Assembly (NCBI GenBank): GCA_016177555.1
Contig: JACOVB010000443.1
Location: 1 to 6,586, forward strand
Direction: 5' to 3'
DNA length: 6,586 bases
From: Candidatus Rokuibacteriota bacterium
GTDB lineage: Bacteria > Methylomirabilota > Methylomirabilia > Rokubacteriales > CSP1-6
A program made the translations under genes and the position numbers. The notes below the pieces were generated by a model that did not search any database, was not told the origin of the DNA, and saw only the letters and a list, made by a program, of their open reading frames with translations. How positions within the stretch are numbered: the first letter of the stretch is position 1; each line of letters starts with the position of its first letter. Shown piece after piece: positions 1 to 6,586 of the stretch.

Positions 1-386
1 CCGCGATCTTCTTCCCGCCCGCCCCGACGTTCCTCGTCACTGACGGCACCCGATCTTGACGAATTGTGATAGTTTCCCCCCGCGCACGCCGCCAGCCCCC
101 TGCGTGGCGCGCAGGAAATGCCAGGCTTCTCGGCGTCATAGGGGGTGAAGAGACTGCGCGGGAGAGGTCGGGCATCGGAATTGCTCTGAACGGATGGGCG
201 GCGGCGCTGGGCCGTCACCCTTGCGGAGGGGACGCGGAGGGCCGGAAGGCTCCCGGGTCTTGCCTCGGAGACCATGGGGAAGATCAGGGATAGAAAAGCG
301 TCGGGTTTCGCGCTAGATTCATGCGGGTTGGGTCACGGTCGCGGGAGCAGGCGGCGAATGGTCACGGACCAGAAGGGGAGGCGACG
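1..386. other. Region without a convincing gene, upstream of mlaA
   Basis: I see no supported gene here. The + strand reading frame at 66-293 starts with GTG, has no Shine-Dalgarno and encodes an Arg/Gly/Pro-rich product typical of chance frames in GC-rich DNA. At the left edge, a minus-strand frame is open from a GTG at 49-47 to position 1 (first residues MPSVTRNVGAGGKKIA). It could be the start of a divergent gene, but 16 codons without a ribosome binding site cannot establish this. On the + strand, three short frames close at 67-69, 40-42 and 57-59, and any of them could be the end of an upstream gene. I found no tRNA-like fold and no convincing sigma70 promoter. The best -10-like hexamer before mlaA (TAGATT, 314-319) has no acceptable -35. 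Confidence 0.5.
375..381 (+). promoter_or_regulatory. Shine-Dalgarno that sets the mlaA start
   Basis: GGGGAGG ends five bases before the GTG at 387. The GGAGG core and its spacing match those before nrdJ. This favours GTG387 over the in-frame ATG at 321, which has no such site in front of it and would give an unusually long n-region before the lipoprotein signal. Confidence 0.7.
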
Positions 387-1436
387 GTGCGCGTGAGATC
401 GTGGATTCCAGCGGGTGCGCGGACGGTGACGATGCTCTTCGGCGTGCTGGCTCTCGCGCTCGGTGGCTGCGGGAGCCTCTCGGGAGGGCTGCACAGCGAT
501 GCGCTGTCTCTTGCCGCGCCGCCATCGATGGTGGCGGCCGCGACACCGGACGAGGCCATCGCGCCCGCGCGAGACACCGACGCGGTGGTGGTGGACACCG
601 ACGCAGCGGTGGTGGTGGACGCGACGCCCGTCGAGCGCGTCGCCGTCACGGACCTCGCTGTGGCCGTGGGCGAGAGCGTCGCGACGCCCGCGGCCTTCGA
701 CATCGCCAGCATCGAGCTGCTGCGTGACGAGCACGTCTCCTCCGCGTTCCTGGCGCTCGAGGACTCCATGATGGTCGCCCAGGCGCCTTCCGGGAGCCGC
801 CCCTCGCAGCCGCCGCTCGACGCGGCCATCGAGGAATACGACCCGTGGGAGTCGTTCAACGAGTCGATGTTCACCTTCAACCGGAACCTGGACAAGTTCG
901 TCCTCAAGCCGGCGGCGCAGGCGTACAACTTCGTCGTGCCGGACGAGCTGCAGCAGATGATCGACAGGGGCTTCGAGAACATCCGCGTGGTGCCGCGCGT
1001 GGTGAACAACCTCTTGCAGGCCAAGTGGGCGGGGGCCGGCCGCGAGATCGCCCGCTTCCTCATCAACTCCGTCGTCGGGATCGGCGGCCTCTGGGACATG
1101 GCCAAGCAGGAGTGGGGCATCGAGAGGAGCAAGGAAGACTTCGGCCAGACGCTCGGCGTCTGGGGCGCTGGCCCGGGGCCCTATCTGGTGCTGCCGCTCC
1201 TGCCTCCCATGACGATCCGCGATGGCATCGGCACGGCCGTGGACGGGGCGATGGATCCCCTGAGCTACTTCCTGCCCTTCATCTGGGAGCGCTTCGCCAT
1301 GAAGGCGGGCGACATCGTCAACGACCGGTCGCTCAACCTGGAGCTGTTCGAGGGCGTGGAGGAGACGACGGTGGACCTCTACACCGCGGTCCGCAACGCC
1401 TACCTGCAGCGGCGGGCGCGCCAGATCAAGGAGTAG
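387..1436 (+). CDS. mlaA: MlaA (VacJ) family outer-membrane lipoprotein
   Basis: MlaA is the outer-membrane lipoprotein of the Mla system. It removes mislocalised phospholipid from the outer leaflet and passes it to periplasmic MlaC and the inner-membrane MlaFEDB transporter. From GTG387 the product has 349 residues. It has a short basic N-terminus, a hydrophobic stretch (about 15-27, MLFGVLALALGG) and a lipobox cysteine at residue 28 (codon 468-470). A low-complexity linker follows to about residue 150. The MlaA domain then runs from YDPWESFNESMFTFN (about 151) through RFLINSVVGIGGLWD and the hallmark DFGQTLGVWGAGPGPYLVLP (251 onward) to DPLSYFLPF. The domain is complete, but the linker of about 120 residues is much longer than in typical MlaA proteins of about 250 residues. 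The stop is 12 bases from the stop of the converging downstream gene. No other mla gene is in the window, so it stands alone here. An ATG at 321 in the same frame would add 22 residues. Confidence 0.93.
   Translation: MRVRSWIPAGARTVTMLFGVLALALGGCGSLSGGLHSDALSLAAPPSMVAAATPDEAIAPARDTDAVVVDTDAAVVVDATPVERVAVTDLAVAVGESVATPAAFDIASIELLRDEHVSSAFLALEDSMMVAQAPSGSRPSQPPLDAAIEEYDPWESFNESMFTFNRNLDKFVLKPAAQAYNFVVPDELQQMIDRGFENIRVVPRVVNNLLQAKWAGAGREIARFLINSVVGIGGLWDMAKQEWGIERSKEDFGQTLGVWGAGPGPYLVLPLLPPMTIRDGIGTAVDGAMDPLSYFLPFIWERFAMKAGDIVNDRSLNLELFEGVEETTVDLYTAVRNAYLQRRARQIKE
573..617 (+). repeat. Imperfect tandem repeat in the MlaA linker
   Basis: Two adjacent units start with GACACCGACGC and end with GGTGGTGGTG. 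The first is 21 bases (573-593) and the second 24 bases (594-617), one codon longer. They encode DTDAVVV and DTDAAVVV, followed by a partial third unit beginning VDAT. The unit length is a multiple of three, so copy number can change without breaking the frame. It lies in the low-complexity linker between the lipidated cysteine and the MlaA domain. Confidence 0.75.
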
Positions 1437-1448
1437 CTCGGGGCTCGC

Positions 1449-1979
1449 TCACCCCCGCGGGCGCAGACGCCCGAGCGCGCGTGCCGCGGCACGGGCCTTC
1501 TTGGGGAGCCGGCGCGGGTTGCCCTTCCTGGGCCGCGCGGAATCCGTCTCGTCGCCCTCGCCCTCGTCCTTGTCCGTGGGGCCGTCCTCACGCGCAGCCG
1601 GCGACGGGACGCGCAGGCGCTCGAGCCTCGCCAGGAAGTCGTCGGTGCTGACGGCCACGGCGCCCGCGCGGGAGGCCGCCTGCAGGACGGCGCGATCGTT
1701 GGACACGACGGCGCCTCCGCGCGCGGCCATGCGGGACAGGACGCGGTCGGCCGTCTCGCGCGCGCTCGAGAACACCACGTGCACGCCGGCGCCGCCCGAC
1801 CCGGCCCCTCCGGCCCCCGCCCCGTCGAAGACCACGGTGAACTGATCGCCTGACGCGCGAGCGACCCCGGCCAGAACACCGCAGAGGGCCGCCCGCCCCA
1901 AGGCCAGCCCCTGCGTCTCCTTCGAGGCCAGTTCCGGCGAGCGCCGGATCACGTTGTAGCCGTCCACCAGCCAGCGCAT
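1449..1979 (-). CDS. YacP-like NYN (PIN-fold) domain protein, probable ribonuclease
   Basis: This 176-residue protein starts MRWLVDGYNVIRRS, the signature opening of the NYN/YacP family. The best known member is Bacillus subtilis Rae1 (YacP), an endoribonuclease that acts on ribosome-associated mRNA. The family's acidic metal-binding positions are visible: D6 in VDGYN, D52 in VVFDGAG, D78 in ETADRVL and D95 in VVSNDRAV, followed by STDDFLARL at about 111-119. Two parts look added. One is a Gly/Ala-rich loop at about 53-65. The other is a C-terminal tail, acidic at about 131-146 and then strongly basic (RPRKGNPRRLPKKARAAARALGRLRPRG), which could bind RNA or ribosomes; that role is inference. 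The ATG at 1979-1977 is chosen because it begins the conserved motif. I see no good Shine-Dalgarno. A TACAAT hexamer on this strand at 1994-1989 lies only nine bases upstream of the ATG, so a very short leader is possible. The gene diverges from nrdJ and converges on mlaA. Substrate unknown. Confidence 0.85.
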   Translation of the reverse strand: MRWLVDGYNVIRRSPELASKETQGLALGRAALCGVLAGVARASGDQFTVVFDGAGAGGAGSGGAGVHVVFSSARETADRVLSRMAARGGAVVSNDRAVLQAASRAGAVAVSTDDFLARLERLRVPSPAAREDGPTDKDEGEGDETDSARPRKGNPRRLPKKARAAARALGRLRPRG

Positions 1980-2060
1980 GGCCTGCGTATTGTACCCCTC
2001 GGTCAGCCCATGACGCGCTGCTCAACGATGGGGAGCCCGCATTTGGGAATATTCTCTCAA

Positions 2061-2076
2061 GCACTAAATAAAGGTT
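2061..2076 (+). promoter_or_regulatory. Candidate NrdR box 1 (upstream, overlaps -35)
   Basis: GCACTAAATAAAGGTT matches about 11 of 16 positions of the NrdR box consensus acaCwAtATaTwGtgt (consensus from memory). The CAC-T-A left half and the central AT are the conserved parts. It begins exactly 32 bp before the better box at 2093, which is the spacing known for paired NrdR boxes, and it overlaps the first two bases of the -35 hexamer at 2075. On its own this match would be weak; the spacing and position before a ribonucleotide reductase gene are what support it. Confidence 0.55.
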
Positions 2077-2102
2077 GACCTGTGCGGGACCACCACTATA
2101 TC
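2075..2102 (+). promoter_or_regulatory. Sigma70-like promoter of nrdJ
   Basis: The -35 TTGACC (2075-2080) and the -10 TATATC (2097-2102) are separated by 16 bases. The -35 matches the consensus TTGACA at five of six positions and the -10 matches TATAAT at four of six. Transcription would start near 2109, giving a leader of about 70 bases before the nrdJ ATG. The stretch around it (2041-2104) is clearly more AT-rich than the rest of the window, as expected for a promoter in a GC-rich genome. Both hexamers are covered by NrdR-box-like sequences, so a bound NrdR would block RNA polymerase. Confidence 0.65.
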
Positions 2103-2108
2103 TTGGGC
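2093..2108 (+). promoter_or_regulatory. Candidate NrdR box 2 (downstream, overlaps -10)
   Basis: CCACTATATCTTGGGC matches 13 of 16 positions of an NrdR box (A-C-A-C-W-A-T-A-T-M-T-W-G-T-G-T, from memory), and it is partly palindromic. The core CACTATATCTTG is intact; mismatches are at positions 1, 14 and 16. It covers the -10 hexamer. NrdR is the ATP/dATP-sensing zinc-ribbon and ATP-cone repressor of bacterial ribonucleotide reductase genes, so a site here is biologically expected. The nrdR gene itself is not in the window. Confidence 0.72.
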
Positions 2109-2169
2109 ATCGCCCCGCAACCGCGGCGTTCGCTCTGTCACAGTCCGAGAGCACTCAGGGATCCGCTTC

Positions 2170-2175
2170 AGGAGG
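2170..2175 (+). promoter_or_regulatory. Strong Shine-Dalgarno of nrdJ
   Basis: AGGAGG lies five bases before the ATG at 2181. It fixes the start of the reductase and implies efficient translation. Confidence 0.88.
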
Positions 2176-2180
2176 TTCGT

Positions 2181-5100
2181 ATGAAGATCACCCGCCGGTT
2201 CACCCGGGAAGGTCAGAGTCCCTACGCCGGGCTCGAATTCGACCTGCGCAACTCCGAGATCAAGAACCCGGACGGCTCCACGGTCTTTCGCCAGGAGGGC
2301 GTCTCGGTGCCGGCCGCCTGGTCGGCGGTGGCCACCGACATCCTGGCCCAGAAGTACTTCAGGAAGTCCGGGGTGCCGCAAACCGGCACGGACGGAAAGC
2401 CCCTCCTCGACACGGAGGGACGCCCCGTCCTGGGCGGCGAGCGGGATGCCCGGCAGGTCTTCCATCGGCTGGCCGGGTGCTGGACCCAGTGGGGCGAGCG
2501 CTACGGCTACTTCGACAGCCACGCTGATGCCAAGACCTTCTACGACGAGCTGTGCTACATGCTCGCCGCCCAGATCGCGGCGCCCAACTCGCCGCAGTGG
2601 TTCAACACGGGGCTCTCGTACGCCTACGGGCTCACCGGTCCCGCGCAGGGGCACTACTACGTGGATCCGGAGCTCGGCACGCTGACGCGCGCCACCTCCG
2701 CCTACGAGCGCCCGCAGCCTCATGCGTGCTTCATCCTGTCCGTCTCCGACGATCTCGTCAACGACGGCGGCATCATGGACCTCTGGACGCGCGAGGCCCG
2801 CATCTTCAAGTACGGCAGTGGCAGTGGCTCGAATTTCTCCGCGCTCCGCGGCGAGAACGAGCCCCTGTCGGGCGGCGGCAAGTCGTCCGGGCTCATGTCC
2901 TTCCTCAAGATCGGCGACCGCGCGGCCGGGGCCATCAAGTCCGGCGGGACCACGCGGCGGGCGGCCAAGATGGTGTGCCTCGACCTCGATCACCCGGATG
3001 TGATGCAGTTCATCCGCTGGAAGGTCGTCGAGGAGCAGAAGGTCGCGGCCCTCGTGGCCGGCTCGCGACTCGGCAAGCGCCGGCTCCAGGCGGTGGTGAC
3101 GGCCTGCCGCGCGACGGGACCGACCGGCGAGCAGATCGACGCTGATCCGAAGAAGAGCCCGACGCTGCGCGCGGCGCTCCGCGAGGCGCGGGCGGCCATG
3201 GTGCCCGAGGCCTACATCCAGAAGACGCTGCAGCTCGCGGCCCAGGGCGTCACCGAGCTCGCGTTCCCGGAATACGATACGGACTGGGACAGCCAGGCCT
3301 ATCTCACCGTCTCCGGCCAGAACTCCAACAACAGCGTCCGCATCCCCAACCGCTTCTTCGAGGCGCTCGAGCGCGACGGCGAGTGGCTGCTCGTGCGGCG
3401 CACCGACGGCAAGGTCTCCAGGCGGCTCCCGGCTCGCGAGCTGTGGGAGGAGATCGCCTATGCCGCCTGGGCCTGCGCCGACCCCGGGTTGCAGTTCGAC
3501 ACCACCATCAACGAGTGGCACACCTGTCCCGAGGACGGCCGCATCAATGCCTCCAACCCGTGCGTCACCGGCGACACCCTGGTGGCCACGGCCGGCGGCT
3601 GGCAGCGGATCGACGCGCTGGTGGGCCGGCCGGAAAGGATCATCGGCGCCGACGGCCAGCCGCATCTCGTCACCAAGATCTTCCCCACGGGCCGCAAGCC
3701 CGTGTTCGTCCTGACCACGCGCTCGGGCTACCGCGTCCGCATCACCGGCGACCACCGTGTGCTGACGGTAGGGCGTGGCGACGTTCCGGTCAGTGATCTC
3801 ACCATGGACGACCGCCTCGTGCTGCAGGGGCCCGGCTTCGGCCGGCGGACGCTCGCCGCGAACCTGGCACTCGGCATCGGCGTGGCGGTCGGGGACGGCT
3901 GCCTTACGCGGGCCACGACCACCGGACGGTTGCAGGAGTCTGTGATCCTCACGATGCATGCCTCAGAGGCCCCGGTGCTGGCCTCGGTCGCGCAGGCGGT
4001 CAACGAGCAGAAGGCCGCTCTCAAGGCGGTGGGCTCGGTGGGCCGGAACGACGGCGTACAGGTCACGCGCGGCTCCACCGGCGCTCGCCTCGCCTTCGGC
4101 TCCCGTCCCGTGGTGGATCTCTTCCGCCAGTTCGCCGTCCTCGACGAGGGGGCCGCGCACAAGCGCTTCACGCCGGCGGTGTTCGAGCTGGACAGGCCGG
4201 CGCTGGCCGCCGTCCTGCGGGGGCTCTTCACCACCGACGGGACGGTGGCCAATTATGGCGGCAAGTCGCAGTACGTCTCCCTCGACTCGAGCTCGGAGGA
4301 ACTGCTCCGCCAGGTGCAGCTCCTGCTCCTGTCCTTCGGGATCAAGTCCAAGCTGTACGACGGGCGCCGCGGCGACACGACGACCGCCCTCCTTCCGGAC
4401 GGGCGGGAGGGGAGCCGCGAGTACCCTGTGCAGCCCATGTTCTCCCTCAGGATCAGCCGCTCCTCGCGCTTCATCTTCGAGCGGGAGATCGGGTTCCATC
4501 CCGAGAGCCCGAAGGCAGCGGCTCTGGCCCGGCTCAACGCCGAGGTCGCAGCCTACCGGGACGAGCTGACGGACCGGGTCGCGTCCATCGAGCCGGCCGG
4601 CGAGGAGGATGTCTTCGACCTCACCGAGGAGGCCACGCGGCACTTCGTGGCGGGCGGGCTCGTCGTCCACAACTGCTCGGAGTACCTCTTCCTGGACGAC
4701 ACCGCGTGCAACCTCGCCAGCGTGAACCTCGTGAAGTTCCTCCGCGAGGACGGGAGCTTCGACATCGACGGCTTCCGCCACGCCTGCCGGCTGTGGACCG
4801 CCGTGCTCGAGATCAGCGTGCTCATGGCGGCCTACCCGAGCCCGACCATCGCCCAGAAGAGCTGGGAGTTCCGCACGCTCGGCCTCGGCTACGCCAACAT
4901 GGGCACGATGCTGATGCGCAAGGGCATCGCCTACGACTCGCCGGAAGCCGTGGCCACGTGTGGCGCGCTCACGGCCATCATGCACGGCGAGGCCTACGCG
5001 ACCTCCGCCGAGATGGCGCGCGACCTGGGCCCCTTCCCCGGCTTCGTCCGCAACCGCGACCACATGCTGCGCGTGATACGCAACCACCGGCGTGCCGCCT

Positions 5101-6586
5101 ACAACGCCTCGACGGCCGAGTACGAGCAGCTCAGCATCCCGCCGCTCGGGATCGAGCCCGCCTGCTGCCCGGCCCCGCTGATCCAGGCGGCGCGCGAGAC
5201 CTGGGACCGGGCGCTCGCGCTGGGCGAGGCCCACGGCTACCGCAATGCCCAGGTCACCGTGCTGGCCCCGACGGGCACCATCGGCCTCGTGATGGACTGC
5301 GACACCACCGGCATCGAGCCCGACTTCGCCCTCGTGAAGTTCAAGAAGTTGGCGGGCGGCGGCTACTTCAAGATCATCAACCAGAGCTTGCCCGTCGCGC
5401 TCCGCACGCTGGGCTACACCGGGCGCCAGATCGACGACATCATCGCCTACGGCGTCGGGCGAAAGACCCTCCGCGGCGCCCCGGCCATCAACCACGAGAC
5501 GCTCCTGGCGCGGGGCTTCGACGAGGCCGGCATCGCCCGGGTGGAGGTGGCGCTGGAGGGCTCCTTCGACATCACGTTCGCCTTCAACCCGTGGGTTCTC
5601 GGGGAGGGCTACGTGGCCCAGCAGCTCGGGCTCAACGAGGCGCGGCTCGCCGAGTGGAACGGCAACCTCCTCCGGGCGCTGGGCTTCACGCCGGCCGAGA
5701 TCGAGGCCGCCAACGACTACTGCTGCGGCACCATGACTGTCGAGGGCGCGCCCCACCTCAAGGCCGAGCACCTGCCGGTTTTCGACTGCGCCAGCCGGTG
5801 TGGCCGGAAGGGCAGGCGCTTCATCCCCGTGGCCGCGCATATCAAGATGATGGCCGCCGCCCAGCCCTTCCTCTCCGGGGCCATCAGCAAGACCATCAAC
5901 ATGCCGGCCGACTCCACCGTGGAGGACGTCAAGCAGGCCTACCACGCCTCGTGGCGGAGCATGCTCAAGGCCGTGGCGCTCTACCGGGACGGCTCCAAGC
6001 TCTCCCAGCCGCTCAACGCGGTGACGGACGAGGAGGAGGCGGTGGCGGCGGCCGACGTCGAGGCCGTGGCCGAGAAGATGACCGAGCGGGTGGTGACCCA
6101 GTACCTGCGCGAGCGGCACAAGCTGCCCGACCGCCGTGCCGGCTACACCCAGAAGGCCGTGGTCGGCGGGCACAAGATCTACCTGCGGACGGGGGAGTAC
6201 CCGGACGGGACCGTGGGCGAGGTCTTCCTCGACATGCACAAGGAGGGCGCCGCGTTCCGGTCCCTCATGAACTGCTTCGCCATCGCGATCTCGCTCGGGC
6301 TCCAGCACGGCGTGCCGCTCGAGGAGTTCGTGGACGCCTTCGTCTTCACCCGCTTCGAGCCCAACGGCATGGTCCAGGGCAACGATCGGATCAAGATGGC
6401 CACCTCGGTGATCGACTACGTCTTCCGGGAGCTGGCCATCACCTACCTCGGGCGCACCGATCTCTCGCACGTGGCCGAGGAGGACCTGCGCGGCGACGCG
6501 ATGGGGAGCAAGGCCGGCCAGGGCCCGGTGGCGCTGCCGCCCCTCGCGCCGCCGGTCGCCCAGCCCGCAAGCCCCGGCGCGCGCCC
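2181..6586 (+). CDS. nrdJ: Adenosylcobalamin-dependent (class II) ribonucleotide reductase with intein, 3' end cut by window
   Basis: NrdJ reduces ribonucleotides to deoxyribonucleotides using a radical made from coenzyme B12, so it needs no oxygen and no separate radical subunit. The frame is open for 1468 codons to the window edge; removing the 371-residue intein leaves 1097 residues. It is the long form of the family: it opens [20 protein letters not shown] and has no N-terminal ATP-cone. Key residues in precursor numbering: C183 (PHACFILS), the first redox cysteine; N459-P460 joined after splicing to C832-S-E834, the N/C/E active-site triad with the thiyl-radical cysteine; C843 (DTACNLAS), the second redox cysteine; and APTGTIG at 1029-1035, the phosphate-binding loop. 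Later conserved blocks include [35 protein letters not shown] and [19 protein letters not shown]-type domain starts near 1334 ([13 protein letters not shown]). The usual Cys-rich C-terminal tail lies beyond the window. No frameshift or missing active-site residue is seen. Regulation by NrdR is likely from the upstream boxes. Confidence 0.97.
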   Translation, partial: MKITRRFTREGQSPYAGLEFDLRNSEIKNPDGSTVFRQEGVSVPAAWSAVATDILAQKYFRKSGVPQTGTDGKPLLDTEGRPVLGGERDARQVFHRLAGCWTQWGERYGYFDSHADAKTFYDELCYMLAAQIAAPNSPQWFNTGLSYAYGLTGPAQGHYYVDPELGTLTRATSAYERPQPHACFILSVSDDLVNDGGIMDLWTREARIFKYGSGSGSNFSALRGENEPLSGGGKSSGLMSFLKIGDRAAGAIKSGGTTRRAAKMVCLDLDHPDVMQFIRWKVVEEQKVAALVAGSRLGKRRLQAVVTACRATGPTGEQIDADPKKSPTLRAALREARAAMVPEAYIQKTLQLAAQGVTELAFPEYDTDWDSQAYLTVSGQNSNNSVRIPNRFFEALERDGEWLLVRRTDGKVSRRLPARELWEEIAYAAWACADPGLQFDTTINEWHTCPEDGRINASNPCVTGDTLVATAGGWQRIDALVGRPERIIGADGQPHLVTKIFPTGRKPVFVLTTRSGYRVRITGDHRVLTVGRGDVPVSDLTMDDRLVLQGPGFGRRTLAANLALGIGVAVGDGCLTRATTTGRLQESVILTMHASEAPVLASVAQAVNEQKAALKAVGSVGRNDGVQVTRGSTGARLAFGSRPVVDLFRQFAVLDEGAAHKRFTPAVFELDRPALAAVLRGLFTTDGTVANYGGKSQYVSLDSSSEELLRQVQLLLLSFGIKSKLYDGRRGDTTTALLPDGREGSREYPVQPMFSLRISRSSRFIFEREIGFHPESPKAAALARLNAEVAAYRDELTDRVASIEPAGEEDVFDLTEEATRHFVAGGLVVHNCSEYLFLDDTACNLASVNLVKFLREDGSFDIDGFRHACRLWTAVLEISVLMAAYPSPTIAQKSWEFRTLGLGYANMGTMLMRKGIAYDSPEAVATCGALTAIMHGEAYATSAEMARDLGPFPGFVRNRDHMLRVIRNHRRAAYNASTAEYEQLSIPPLGIEPACCPAPLIQAARETWDRALALGEAHGYRNAQVTVLAPTGTIGLVMDCDTTGIEPDFALVKFKKLAGGGYFKIINQSLPVALRTLGYTGRQIDDIIAYGVGRKTLRGAPAINHETLLARGFDEAGIARVEVALEGSFDITFAFNPWVLGEGYVAQQLGLNEARLAEWNGNLLRALGFTPAEIEAANDYCCGTMTVEGAPHLKAEHLPVFDCASRCGRKGRRFIPVAAHIKMMAAAQPFLSGAISKTINMPADSTVEDVKQAYHASWRSMLKAVALYRDGSKLSQPLNAVTDEEEAVAAADVEAVAEKMTERVVTQYLRERHKLPDRRAGYTQKAVVGGHKIYLRTGEYPDGTVGEVFLDMHKEGAAFRSLMNCFAIAISLGLQHGVPLEEFVDAFVFTRFEPNGMVQGNDRIKMATSVIDYVFRELAITYLGRTDLSHVAEEDLRGDAMGSKAGQGPVALPPLAPPVAQPASPGAR
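3561..4673 (+). mobile_element. Intein inserted in the NrdJ active site (371 residues)
   Basis: This in-frame protein intron lies between NrdJ residues P460 and C832. Block A begins at Cys1 with [20 protein letters not shown]. Block B is [10 protein letters not shown], with the T-x-x-H pair at intein positions 62 and 65. Block F is [21 protein letters not shown], and block G ends with penultimate His (370) and Asn (371) before the +1 Cys. All residues of a standard class 1 splicing pathway are present: N-S acyl shift at Cys1, transesterification to Cys+1, and Asn cyclisation. Excision restores the NrdJ motif [15 protein letters not shown] exactly. The residue at -1 is proline, which can slow the first splicing step, but it is fixed by the host motif. 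Base composition resembles the flanking gene, so the intein is either long resident or from a similar GC-rich donor. Boundaries are exact by motif; activity is not shown. Confidence 0.95.
3864..4600 (+). other. LAGLIDADG (DOD) homing endonuclease domain of the intein
   Basis: This domain would cut intein-free nrdJ alleles at the insertion site so that the intein is copied in by repair. Two dodecapeptide motifs are visible. The first is [14 protein letters not shown] (precursor 562-575), with its acidic residue D572 (intein 112). The second is [13 protein letters not shown] (677-689), with D686 (intein 226). Their separation of 114 residues is normal for a two-motif monomer. Each keeps its catalytic aspartate and the small residues that pack the helices, so the domain looks intact, not degenerate. 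The outer limits given are approximate: the start is the first motif and the end is just before block F of the splicing domain. Confidence 0.85.

Noticed and set aside
1458..1473. CGGGCG-CAGA-CGCCCG hairpin as terminator for mlaA
   Set aside because: The six-pair stem lies inside the end of the converging nuclease gene and has no T-run after it on either strand. Such hairpins are common in DNA of this composition.
1481..1492. Perfect 12-base palindrome GTGCCGCGGCAC
   Set aside because: It lies within coding sequence, is a single copy, and is likely by chance in GC-rich DNA.
845..1651. Plus-strand frame running through mlaA and into the nuclease gene
   Set aside because: It is a +1 shadow of mlaA, shows Arg/Gly/Pro bias, and crosses two well-supported genes on opposite strands.
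1588..2154. Minus-strand frame overlapping the nuclease gene and the nrdJ promoter
   Set aside because: It lacks the NYN motifs, which lie in the neighbouring frame (1449-1979), and would extend through the nrdJ promoter region.
1980..2180. Cobalamin riboswitch before the B12-dependent reductase
   Set aside because: The leader after the predicted start site is only about 70 bases, and I see no B12-box sequence or multi-arm fold. The NrdR boxes explain the region better.
2064..3959. Long minus-strand open frame of 631 codons opposite nrdJ
   Set aside because: It is a mirror of the nrdJ coding frame in GC-rich DNA. The product is a Gly/Arg/Ala/Val/His-rich string with no recognisable domain, and nrdJ on the other strand is certain.
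2181..4673. Two separate proteins or a split intein instead of one continuous intein
   Set aside because: The frame is unbroken through the N-terminal splicing blocks, the endonuclease and the C-terminal blocks, so this is a contiguous intein in one precursor.
3963..6470. Long minus-strand open frame of 835 codons opposite nrdJ
   Set aside because: Same artefact as the 631-codon frame: it runs antisense through both intein and reductase with unrelated composition and no conserved motif. Antisense openness follows from codon bias in nrdJ.

Overview
The window is GC-rich (roughly two thirds G+C by eye) and comes from a bacterium with an outer membrane, since it encodes an MlaA-type lipoprotein. 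High GC, a long-form B12-dependent ribonucleotide reductase and MlaA together would fit lineages such as Rokubacteria/Methylomirabilota or GC-rich 'deltaproteobacterial' groups. This placement is inference only; nothing here fixes the taxon.

Layout: 1-386 holds no convincing gene. 387-1436 (+) is mlaA, an outer-membrane phospholipid-retention lipoprotein with a long extra linker after its lipobox. 1449-1979 (-) is a YacP-like NYN/PIN-fold nuclease gene that converges on mlaA with only 12 bases between the stops. 1980-2180 is a divergent intergenic region. It carries a sigma70-like promoter overlapped by two NrdR-box-like 16-mers exactly 32 bp apart, then a strong Shine-Dalgarno. 2181 to the window end (+) is nrdJ, the adenosylcobalamin-dependent (class II) ribonucleotide reductase, cut by the window edge before its C-terminal Cys-rich tail.

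The most striking element is a 371-residue in-frame intein (3561-4673) inside nrdJ. It has complete splicing blocks and both LAGLIDADG motifs of a homing endonuclease. It sits directly before the active-site cysteine that becomes the thiyl radical, so that cysteine is also the +1 splicing nucleophile. The unspliced protein should therefore be catalytically dead. The system is a mobile element in the most conserved part of an essential enzyme, expressed from a promoter that appears to be under NrdR control. The three genes share no obvious pathway and are not arranged as an operon.
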